64,000 nt of DNA, from NCBI RefSeq assembly GCF_021391495.1, contig NZ_CP090063.1, positions 3,968,001 to 4,032,000 on the forward strand. The letters are read 5' to 3'. The position numbers were made by a program, and so were the translations under genes. Under the pieces are notes generated by a model that ran no database searches, had not been told where the DNA came from, and was given only the letters and a program-made list of their open reading frames with translations. This DNA is from Amycolatopsis acidiphila (GTDB lineage Bacteria > Actinomycetota > Actinomycetes > Mycobacteriales > Pseudonocardiaceae). Numbering within the stretch: position 1 is the first letter of the stretch; each line of letters opens with the position of its first letter. Positions 17,200 through 24,315 of this stretch are shown piece by piece.

Positions 17200-18294
17200 T
17201 CAGCGGGCGCGCCGGGTCGCGGCGTGGGCCAGCTCGGCGCACGCCACGCGGGCACCGCCCGGGATGGTGGCGCCATCGAGCGCCGCCAGTGCCTTCTCGG
17301 TCTTGACCTCGATGAGCTCGGCGACAGCGCGGTCGGCGCCCGTCCGGGTGATCACCGAGCGCAGCCGCTCGGCACCGGCGTCGTCGAGTGCCGGGTCGCC
17401 GTGCAGCTCGCGGATGATCGCGCGCTGGCGCGGACTCGCCCGCCGCCAGGTCAGCGCCATCAGCACGGTCCGCTTGCCCTCGCGCAGGTCGTCGAGGGTG
17501 GACTTGCCGGTGACCCCGGGTCTGCCGAACACGCCGAGCAGGTCGTCACGCAGCTGGAAGGCCTCGCCGAGCGGGCGCCCGTACGTGGTGCACAGCCGCA
17601 GCGCCTCCGGTCCGCCCTCGGCGAGCATCACCCCGATCTGCAGCGGGCGTTCCACCGTGTACCCGGCCGTCTTGTGCCGCAGGGTGCGCCAGCTGCGGTC
17701 GAGGGAGTCCTCGGCCCACTCCCCCGCCAGGTCGAGGTACTGCCCGGCCATGACCTGGGTGCGCATCACGTGCAGCACCGGCTCCACCCGGCGGCGCCAG
17801 CGTTCCCCCGCCGCGCAGAGCAGCTCGTCCGACCAGGCGTGGCACAGGTCGCCGAGCAGGATCGCCGCGTCGACCCCGAACCGGGCCGCGGCGGCGGGGT
17901 CCTTGCCGTGGTAGCGGCCCGCGAGCACGCGGTGCACCGTCGGGCGGCCGCGCCGCCGGTCCGAGGCGTCCATGACGTCGTCGTGGATGAGCGCGAAGGT
18001 GTGGAACAGCTCCAGCGCGGCGCCGACCTTGCCCAGCGGGCTGCCGCCGGGTTCACCGCCCGCGGCGAGCCAGCCGCAGTAGCAGAACAGCGGGTGCACC
18101 CGTTTGCCGCCGCCGACGAATTCGCGCAGCACGTCGACCAGTGGCGGCAGGCACGCGTCGAGCGGATGACGCGCCTGTCCGTCGAGGAACTCCTCGAGCT
18201 CGGCGTCGACGGCCCGCCGCAGCCACCCGAAGTCAGCTTCCGCCGGCGGCCGCGGACGCGGCGGCACGGACACCTCGGTGAGCCGAGCTGGCAT
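17200..18294 (-). CDS. Polyprenyl diphosphate synthase (GGPP/FPP synthase type)
   Basis: A 364-residue all-trans isoprenyl diphosphate synthase that condenses IPP with allylic diphosphates. The first Asp-rich motif is IHDDVMDASD (FHTFALIHDDVMD, residue about 105), with GGKRVHP and YHGKDP before and after; the second is QLRDDLLGVFG with GKSTLDDLREGKRT. Start ATG 18294 has GGAGG four bases upstream; the longer frame is a shadow of the terpene synthase. It lies divergent from a terpene synthase, 315 bases apart, and would supply its substrate (C15 or C20). Residues before the first Asp motif (H-T-F-A-L) do not let me fix chain length. Confidence 0.9.
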   Translation of the reverse strand: MPARLTEVSVPPRPRPPAEADFGWLRRAVDAELEEFLDGQARHPLDACLPPLVDVLREFVGGGKRVHPLFCYCGWLAAGGEPGGSPLGKVGAALELFHTFALIHDDVMDASDRRRGRPTVHRVLAGRYHGKDPAAAARFGVDAAILLGDLCHAWSDELLCAAGERWRRRVEPVLHVMRTQVMAGQYLDLAGEWAEDSLDRSWRTLRHKTAGYTVERPLQIGVMLAEGGPEALRLCTTYGRPLGEAFQLRDDLLGVFGRPGVTGKSTLDDLREGKRTVLMALTWRRASPRQRAIIRELHGDPALDDAGAERLRSVITRTGADRAVAELIEVKTEKALAALDGATIPGGARVACAELAHAATRRAR

Positions 18295-18492
18295 GGGTCC
18301 TCCTCGCGGATTTTGGGCACACGGCGCACGCACGCCGTGTCCCCGGAAGTAACACCGGCTCGCCGGGAAAAACCAGGGGGCGGCCTGCACCACTCGTCCG
18401 AGGAGGACCGGCGCACCGTGTGGGCGAAGCAGGAACGGCGGGTAATCCCTTGTGTGACACGGACAATCCGCTACTCGTTCGCGTGACGGGTC

Positions 18493-18522
18493 TTGAAGGG
18501 AATCGGCGGTGGTGGTCATAGT
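18493..18522 (+). promoter_or_regulatory. Promoter of the terpene synthase gene
   Basis: TTGAAG (18493-18498), 18-base spacer, CATAGT (18517-18522) in the 315-base gap between the divergent isoprenoid genes. It leaves a 5' leader of about 80 bases. The rest of the gap holds a small GTGTGACAC palindrome and no gene. Confidence 0.45.
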
Positions 18523-18609
18523 GGAATGCACCGGCACTCGCCGAAAACGCGAAATCTTCTTTCCCCGCACCGATTTCCGGTGCCGCAGGGAAATTCCAGG
18601 AGCCGCCCC

Positions 18610-19686
18610 ATGACGACACTCGAGCTGCGCCCGTTCTACTGCCCCATCGACTCGGCGATCCACGACAGCGTGGACGAGGTCGAGCAGGAGGCGGTCAGGT
18701 GGATCGACCGCCTCCGGTTCTACCGCGACGAGACCGGCCGCGCCCGGATCCTCGCCACGAACAGCGCCGAGTTCTACGCCCGGTTCGCCCCGGACGCGTG
18801 CCGGGACGGGCTGCAGGCGGCGGTGCACTGGGTCTACTGGGGGTTCGCGTTCGACGACGCCCGGTGCGACCACGGCAAGTTCAGTGCCGACCCGCAGCGG
18901 TTCCTCGCCATGGCCGGGCCGCTGCAGCGGGCACTGGAGAACCCGTGGCAGGCCCCGCCGGGCAACGACCCGTTCGTCGCGGCCCTGCAGGACATCGGCC
19001 GCCGCTTCCACGCCTGCGCGACCCCCGTGCAGGTCCGCCGGTTCACCGAGGCGCACCGGGCGTGGCTGTTCGGCGTGGCGTGGCAGGTGGCCAACTGCGC
19101 GGCCGGGCGGATGCCGACGCTCGCCGACTACACCGCGATGCGGCTCAACGGCGCGGGCGGGCCGCCCACGCTGGCGATGCTGGAGATCGCGATGGGCGAG
19201 GAGGTGCCGGCTCCGGAGATGGACTCGCCTGCCGTGCGCGCGCTCACCGAGATGGCCATGCTCGTCGCCTCGTGGGACAACGACCTGCACTCCTACCGGA
19301 GGGAGACCGACGAGCGGCACACCGACCAGAACCTGATCAACGTCCTGCGGGTGCACGAGGGCCTGCCACCCGCCCGCGCCCTCGCCGAGGCCTACGGCCT
19401 GCGGGACCGGGTGATGGCCCGGTTCCTGAGCCTGCGCGAGGACGTCCTGGCCGCGCCGCACAGCCACGCGCTGGGCACCTACCTGCGCTGCCTCGGGCAC
19501 GCCATCCGCGGCAACACCGACTGGGCGCTGCGGGTGCCCCGATACACCGCCTACGGCGACGTTCCGGCGCCGCGCGGCCCGTCCTGGGCCGACGAGCCGT
19601 CGGACCCGCGGCGCGACCCGCTGCCCATTCCCGCCATCGCGTGGTGGTGGGACCCGCAACGCACACGACACGAGGAGAGCACCTGA
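18610..19686 (+). CDS. Class I terpene synthase (cyclase)
   Basis: A 358-residue bacterial terpene cyclase. The metal-binding Asp motif is FAFDDARCD near residue 85 and the NSE triad is WDNDLHSYRRE (N-D-x-x-S-x-x-x-E) near residue 225, both as expected; a late R-Y pair (VPRYTAY) is also in place. It would cyclise farnesyl or geranylgeranyl diphosphate in the cytoplasm. ATG 18610 has CAGGAG 7 bases upstream. Divergent from a prenyl diphosphate synthase and translationally coupled to a downstream secreted-protein gene. The product cannot be predicted from sequence. Confidence 0.9.
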   Translation: MTTLELRPFYCPIDSAIHDSVDEVEQEAVRWIDRLRFYRDETGRARILATNSAEFYARFAPDACRDGLQAAVHWVYWGFAFDDARCDHGKFSADPQRFLAMAGPLQRALENPWQAPPGNDPFVAALQDIGRRFHACATPVQVRRFTEAHRAWLFGVAWQVANCAAGRMPTLADYTAMRLNGAGGPPTLAMLEIAMGEEVPAPEMDSPAVRALTEMAMLVASWDNDLHSYRRETDERHTDQNLINVLRVHEGLPPARALAEAYGLRDRVMARFLSLREDVLAAPHSHALGTYLRCLGHAIRGNTDWALRVPRYTAYGDVPAPRGPSWADEPSDPRRDPLPIPAIAWWWDPQRTRHEEST

Positions 19687-19950
19687 ACCGCATCATCACC
19701 CGTTCCCTGACCACGGCCGCCGCGCTCGGCACCGCGCTGGCCCTGGCACAGGCCCCGGCCTCCGCCGCCACGGCGCCGCCGGCACCCAGCGACGGGCTGG
19801 ACCCAGGTACAGGACTTCGGCAGCGGCTATCTCTGCCAGGCCGCGGGAATGGCCGGGCAGTTCGCCGGCCGGTGGCTGCCGGGCCAGTGGCAGTGCGCGG
19901 GCCCGGTGCTGTGGCTGCGGGGCGAACCCCTGACGCTGCCGCAGTCCTAG
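19683..19950 (+). pseudogene. Small secreted protein gene broken by a one-base frameshift
   Basis: Starting at CTG 19683 (GAGGAG is 5 bases upstream and the CTG overlaps the cyclase stop as CTGA) the frame gives a clear signal peptide, NRIITRSLTTAAALGTALAL followed by APASAATAPPAPSDG. The next coding-like segment is one frame over, from TGG 19798: WTQVQDFGSGYLCQAAGMAG, later WLPGQWQCAGPVLWLRGE and a TAG at 19948. One extra base near 19794-19798 explains both. The mature part would have two Cys and many Trp. I do not recognise the family. Could also be a sequencing indel. CTG is a rare start, but no other is available. Confidence 0.6.
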
Positions 19951-19998
19951 GGATTGTTTCAGAGGTGGCTTGCGAGCCGGTGCGGGTAGCGGTGCAAG

Positions 19999-20274
19999 CT
20001 AGGCGTCCCCCTGGTCGGGGTGGCGCAGGGTGTGCCCGGCCTGGTCGCGGTGCAGCACGTGGTGGGCGATCTCGAGCGCGGCGTCGGCGGCGTGGTGCTC
20101 GAGGTGATGGCCGGTGGCCAGTGCCTTGCCGAGCTCGTCGAGCAGCCGGGCCACCGCGAACAGCACGTACTCGATGTTCACCGCGACCGGGCCGTCGGCC
20201 CGCATCCTGCGGCGTAGCTCCTCCGCTGCCGTGCACAGCGTGGCGGCCTCGTCCTGCGGGCCTGTCTCGGTCAC
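19999..20274 (-). CDS. Small hypothetical protein (91 aa)
   Basis: A 91-residue, helix-rich acidic protein: TLCTAAEELRRRMRADGPVAVNIEYVLFAVARLLDELGKAL, then a His-rich stretch (HHLEHHAADAALEIAHHVLH). GTG start with GGAGGTG six bases upstream supports real translation. The fold looks like a short helical bundle; the His-rich C-terminal half could bind metal, but this is only composition. Family not recognised. It is convergent with the secreted-protein gene and divergent from the LigD polymerase gene. Confidence 0.6.
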   Translation of the reverse strand: MTETGPQDEAATLCTAAEELRRRMRADGPVAVNIEYVLFAVARLLDELGKALATGHHLEHHAADAALEIAHHVLHRDQAGHTLRHPDQGDA

Positions 20275-20392
20275 GTCCCACCTCCGGTTGCGGCTGCCTC
20301 CAACCTACGGCGCGGCGGCGCGCCCGGCACCAGTGCCGTCCTGGTCCACAAGGGACGTTGCCGTGCCCGCCCGGTGTTGGTTAGCTGGTCGG

Positions 20393-21358
20393 ATGAGCGC
20401 TGACGAGGTACGCGAGGGTGTTTCGCTGACCCATCTGGACCAGGGCCTGTTCGACGGGGCCGGGGCCGTGAAGCGCGATCTCGTGGACTACCTCGACGCG
20501 GTCGCCGGCCGGCTGGTCGGGCACCTGCGCGACCGGCCACTGTCGGTGGTGCGGGTGCTGCGCGGCCAGGACGCGTTCATGCAGAAGAACCTGCCCAAGT
20601 ACACCCCCTCCTGGGTGCCGCGGACGACGATGTGGGCGGAGAGCTCGCAGCGCCGGGTCTCCTACGCCCTCTGCGACGACCGCCCGACCCTGCTGTGGTT
20701 CGCCAACCAGCGCGCGATCGAGTACCACCCGGCGCTGGTCCGGGCGGGCGAGCCGGAGCATCCGACGCATCTGGTGCTCGACCTCGACCCGCCCGAGCAG
20801 GACGGCTCGTTCGCCCTCGCGGTGCGGGCCGCGCACCTGGTGCGGCAGGCGCTGGCCGACGCCGGTCTCGCGGGCGCGGTGAAGACCAGCGGCGCCAAGG
20901 GGGTGCACGTGTTCGTGCCCCTGACCGGACAGGTGACGGCCGAGGAGGCCGCGGCGGCGGGCCGGGCGCTGGCCGCCAGGGCGGAGCGGCTCGATCCGCT
21001 GCTCGCGACGACGGCGTTCATCCGGGAGGACCGCGGCGGCAAGGTCTTCCTCGACTCCACCCGGGCCGGCGGCGCGACGGTGGTCTCGGTGTACAGCCCG
21101 CGGGTCCGGCCCGGCCTGCCGGTGTCGTTCCCGCTGCCGTGGGAGGAGCTCGACTCGGTCGCGCCCGGCGACTTCACCGTGCACACCGCACTGGCCGCGC
21201 TCGGCGAGCGCGACCCGTGGGCCGAGCTGATGCCGCCGCCGCAGCGGCTGCCCGTCGAGGTCGTCGAGGAGGGCAGGGCCATCCCGGTGGCCCGGGTGCA
21301 GGCGATGCACGAGGGCAAGCGCCGCGCCCGGGCCCGCCGGGAGGCCGGGAAGGAATGA
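20393..21358 (+). CDS. LigD-type polymerase (primase-polymerase domain) protein
   Basis: A 321-residue stand-alone polymerase domain of the ATP-dependent ligase D / archaeo-eukaryotic primase superfamily, used in non-homologous end joining and gap filling. The metal-binding pair is in LVLDLDPPEQD (residue about 135), followed by KTSGAKGVHVFVPL and a later HTALAAL. The N-terminus has FMQKNLPKYTPSWVPRTTMW, typical of the family. ATG 20393; the upstream frame is not family-like. No ligase or nuclease domain is fused and no Ku gene is nearby in the window. Confidence 0.87.
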   Translation: MSADEVREGVSLTHLDQGLFDGAGAVKRDLVDYLDAVAGRLVGHLRDRPLSVVRVLRGQDAFMQKNLPKYTPSWVPRTTMWAESSQRRVSYALCDDRPTLLWFANQRAIEYHPALVRAGEPEHPTHLVLDLDPPEQDGSFALAVRAAHLVRQALADAGLAGAVKTSGAKGVHVFVPLTGQVTAEEAAAAGRALAARAERLDPLLATTAFIREDRGGKVFLDSTRAGGATVVSVYSPRVRPGLPVSFPLPWEELDSVAPGDFTVHTALAALGERDPWAELMPPPQRLPVEVVEEGRAIPVARVQAMHEGKRRARARREAGKE

Positions 21359-21406
21359 CCCGGTGCCCGCCGCCGCGGGAACGGGCGGGCACCGGATCCG
21401 CGCGGG

Positions 21407-23323
21407 CTACCGGTGAGTGGTGAGCCCGTAGCCGTAGGGGAACAGCGGCTGGTAGTTCCGGTCGCCGACGTTGATCGGCTCCTGGTCCTCGCTGCGCGGC
21501 CAGGTGACCGACAGCTTGCCGGTGAACGGCTTCGTGCCGAACAGCACGTCCGCCACCCCGGCGCCCTCGCTGCCGGGCAGCCAGGACATCACGAAAGCGT
21601 CCATCTTGGACAGTTCGTCGGTGACGATCTGCGGACGGCCGGCAACGTCGAGCACGACGCAGGTCTTGATCGCGCCGCACACCTTGTCGATGTTGGCCCG
21701 GTCGGCCGCGGAGATGTTCAGCGTGTGGCCGTTGCCGACGTCGCCGACGCCCTCGGCGTAGGGCGTCTCGCCGATCACCACGACGCCGACGTCCGCACCG
21801 GCGGTGGGCGCCGAGGCGTCCGCGCTGTAGGTCACGTTCTTCGCGGCCTGCTGGATGCCCTGCAGAATCGTGGTGCCGGGGAAGCTGGTGTTCCCGGACT
21901 GGCCCTGCCAGGTCACCGTCCAGCCACCGGCCTGGTTGCCCAGGTCGTTGGCGTTGACGCCCGCGACGTAGATCTTCTGCGACGGCTTGAGCGGCAGCGC
22001 CTTGTCGGAGTTCTTCAGCAGTACCTGGGACTCCGCGACCGCCTGCCGGGCGACCGCGCGGTGCTGCGCCGAGCCCACCGTGCCGATGTTCGTCCGGTCG
22101 GTGTAGGGGTGCTCGAACAGGCCCAGCTCGAACTTCGACTTCAGGATCCGGCTGACCGCGTCGTTGATGCGCGACATCGGCACGCGCCCGGCCTGTACCT
22201 CGCCCAGCAGCGTCTGCTCGAACTGCGGGGCGCTGTTGGGCTCCATGAACATGTCGATCCCGGCGTTGACCGCCGTGCGGACCTGCGTCGCGTAGTCACC
22301 GGGCAGCTGGTGGATCGCCTCCCAGTCGCTGATCAGGAACCCGTCGAAGCCGATCTTCTGCTTCAGCACGTCGGTCAGCAGCTCTTTGTTCGCGGTCATC
22401 TTCACCGGGGTGCTGCCCGCCCGGTCCGTCCACTGCACGCTGGAGTACGACGGCATGATGCTGCCGACGTCGTGCTGCTGCACGGCCGTGACGTAGGGCG
22501 CGAGGTCGGTCTGGGCGAAGTGCTGCCAGTCGGTGATCGTGACACCCTGGTCGATCTTGTAGGTGCCGTTGGTGGAGGTGCCGTAGGTGGTGTCCCCGTC
22601 CCCGGCGTAGTGCTTGGCGGTGGCCAGCACGCGGTCGCGGTTGTCGAGGTCCTTGCTGCCGTCGCCCTGGAACCCGTCGATGGCGGTTTCCATCTGCTGC
22701 ACCAGCTTCGGGTCCTCGCCGAAGCTTTCGTAGGTGCGGCCCCAGCGCTCGTCGCGGGTCACGCAGACGCACGGGGCGAAGACCCACTGCGGGCCGGTGG
22801 CCCTGGTCTCGGTGGCGGTGATGTGCTCGACGTCGGCCACCAGGCCCGGGTCGCGGGTTGCGCCGAGGCCGACGTTGTGCGGGAAGATCGTGGCGCCGAC
22901 GAGGTTGTTGTCGCCGTGCACCGAGTCGATGCCGTAGAGCAGCGGGATGTGCAGCCGGGTGGCCAGCGCCCGCGACTGGTAGCCGTCGACCATGTCCGCC
23001 CACGCCTCGGGGGTGTTGGGCGTGGGGGTCGAGCCGCCGCCGGAGAGCACGGAACCGAGGGCGAGGTCCGTGATCTGCTGCTGGTCGGCGTCGACCGCGC
23101 CGCGCTCGGCCTGGGTCATCTGGCCGACCTTCTCCGCGAGGGTCATCCGGCCGAGCAGGTCCGAGACCCGCTGGGCGACCGGGAGCCGCGCGTTGAGGTA
23201 GGCGGGGGTCCGTTCGGCGGTGTCCGGGGCCGCGGCGGCGGCGGGCACCGCGGTGGCGGTCACCGCGGCGACCGCGAGCACGGCGCCGGCGAAGCGGGCG
23301 CGTCTGGGTACGTGCGTTCTCAC
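21407..23323 (-). CDS. Secreted glycoside hydrolase family 3 beta-glucosidase
   Basis: A 638-residue secreted exo-beta-glucanase resembling the plant-type ExoI branch. The signal peptide is MRTHVPRRARFAGAVLAVAA, ending near VPAAAAAP. The catalytic nucleophile is the Asp in GFLISDWEAIHQ (residue about 335); the N-terminal barrel has PLLYGIDSVHGDNN, TAKHYAGDG and MEPNSAPQF, and the second domain has VVIGETPYAEGVGD with the likely acid/base Glu and DAFVMSWLPGSEGAGVADVLFG. GTG start with AAGGAGG five bases upstream. It releases glucose from beta-glucans or oligosaccharides outside the cell. An operator-like repeat lies upstream. Confidence 0.93.
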   Translation of the reverse strand: MRTHVPRRARFAGAVLAVAAVTATAVPAAAAAPDTAERTPAYLNARLPVAQRVSDLLGRMTLAEKVGQMTQAERGAVDADQQQITDLALGSVLSGGGSTPTPNTPEAWADMVDGYQSRALATRLHIPLLYGIDSVHGDNNLVGATIFPHNVGLGATRDPGLVADVEHITATETRATGPQWVFAPCVCVTRDERWGRTYESFGEDPKLVQQMETAIDGFQGDGSKDLDNRDRVLATAKHYAGDGDTTYGTSTNGTYKIDQGVTITDWQHFAQTDLAPYVTAVQQHDVGSIMPSYSSVQWTDRAGSTPVKMTANKELLTDVLKQKIGFDGFLISDWEAIHQLPGDYATQVRTAVNAGIDMFMEPNSAPQFEQTLLGEVQAGRVPMSRINDAVSRILKSKFELGLFEHPYTDRTNIGTVGSAQHRAVARQAVAESQVLLKNSDKALPLKPSQKIYVAGVNANDLGNQAGGWTVTWQGQSGNTSFPGTTILQGIQQAAKNVTYSADASAPTAGADVGVVVIGETPYAEGVGDVGNGHTLNISAADRANIDKVCGAIKTCVVLDVAGRPQIVTDELSKMDAFVMSWLPGSEGAGVADVLFGTKPFTGKLSVTWPRSEDQEPINVGDRNYQPLFPYGYGLTTHR

Positions 23324-23415
23324 GCAGTCCTCCTTCGTTGCAGGTTGTGCGCAGGACGAGATCGGGCCATGCGCGCTCGCGCGGCCCGGTGGGTGATGCG
23401 GGGATGGATCGGCGC

Positions 23416-23547
23416 TCAGCGCCGGCGGCGGTGCCTCCGGAAGCCGCCGCCCCGGGGTTTGAGACGGCCGGCGGTGCTGCCCAGTGACGCCGGCGTGCCC
23501 GGGCGCGGCGAAACCGCGGCGGGCACGTCAAGGGTGGTTCTCGGCAT
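23416..23547 (-). CDS. Possible 43-residue basic peptide
   Basis: MPRTTLDVPAAVSPRPGTPA followed by a tail of mixed Gly and Arg ending RRHRRRR. AAGGG lies 7 bases before the ATG at 23547. It precedes the GH3 gene on the same strand by 93 bases and starts just downstream of an operator-like repeat, so it may be a leader ORF. It could equally be a chance frame in Arg-rich GC sequence. No family recognised. The remaining 358-base gap (23324-23681) otherwise holds only the repeat and a GGGCC/GGCCC hairpin. Confidence 0.3.
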   Translation of the reverse strand: MPRTTLDVPAAVSPRPGTPASLGSTAGRLKPRGGGFRRHRRRR

Positions 23548-23577
23548 CGAGATTCCCTTCACGCTCGACGATGAGCA

Positions 23578-23596
23578 ATGTTGCGGCTCACAACAT
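23578..23596. promoter_or_regulatory. Operator-like inverted repeat upstream of the GH3 gene
   Basis: ATGTTG - 7 bases - CAACAT, a perfect 6-base inverted repeat. On the minus strand it overlaps TATGTT (23597-23592), a plausible -10 for the GH3 transcript. This position fits repression; the regulator is unknown. Confidence 0.45.
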
Positions 23597-23681
23597 ATTC
23601 CACAACCGCGCGCGAGGGAAGAGTCCGAAAGTCGCATTCGGGGGGCTCCGCGGAAACCGCAGCTCAGAGCCGGGCAGAAGG

Positions 23682-24313
23682 TCTAGTCCAGGCTGGTGGC
23701 GAGCCGATCGGGCAGCTGGAACTTCTGGACCTCGGCGAAGGTGAACCCGCTCGCACCGGGGGCGAGCACCACGCAGGCGCACGCGCGTTCCTGCAGGCGC
23801 GGGGTCGGGCACCGCGACGAGCGCGACCCCGGCGAGCTTCGGGCTCTCGTAGAGCACGTTCTCGACGTAGGCGACGGGGATGTTCTCGCACCTGCAGCCG
23901 CCCCTCCTGCCCCGGCGCCGGCACGCGGCCCTCGGCGTCGACGACCCGGATGCGCATGCCCGGCCAGGGGTAGCCGTCGGTGTCGACCAGCTTGTCGTCC
24001 GGGTCACCAGGCCGTTCTCGCTCTGCCCCCACCCGCCGAGCACGACGAGCCCGGGCAAGCTTCCGCCGCGCCTCGCGCACGATCGCCCGCGGGATCGGCG
24101 CCCCCATGCAACAGAACCGCTCCAATGTGGACACACCGGGTGCGGCGAGGTTCGGCGCGTTGAGGGTGTCGTGCAGGAACGGCGTCGCCGCGGAGGTGTA
24201 GGTGATGCCGTGTTCGGCGACCAGCTCGACGAACCGCGCCGGGTGCCACACGCCCTGCAGTACCCCGGTGGCACCGACCTGCACGGGAAGCCTTGCCCCG
24301 TAGAGGAAACCCT
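23682..24313 (-). pseudogene. Remnant of an acyl-CoA synthetase (AMP-binding) gene
   Basis: Only the C-terminal half of an acyl-CoA ligase remains, split over several frames. Recognisable pieces in order are GFLYGARLPVQVGATGVLQG, VWHPARFVELVAEHGITY, FCCMGAPIPRAIVREARRKL, then in another frame LGGWGQSENGLVT (the usual GxxxTE region), DTDGYPWPGMRIRVVDAEGR, ENIPVAYVENVLYESPKL, and finally FTFAEVQKFQLPDRLAT with a stop. The N-terminal half with the P-loop is absent and the remnant abuts the FUSC stop codon within a few bases. Clearly non-functional; GGWGQSENGLVT recalls cyclohexanecarboxylate/long-chain ligases. Confidence 0.8.
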
Positions 24314-24315
24314 GA

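Noticed and set aside
18433..18455. GTGTGACAC palindrome between the prenyl synthase and terpene synthase genes
   Set aside because: Short, single copy, arms extend imperfectly; not enough to call an operator.
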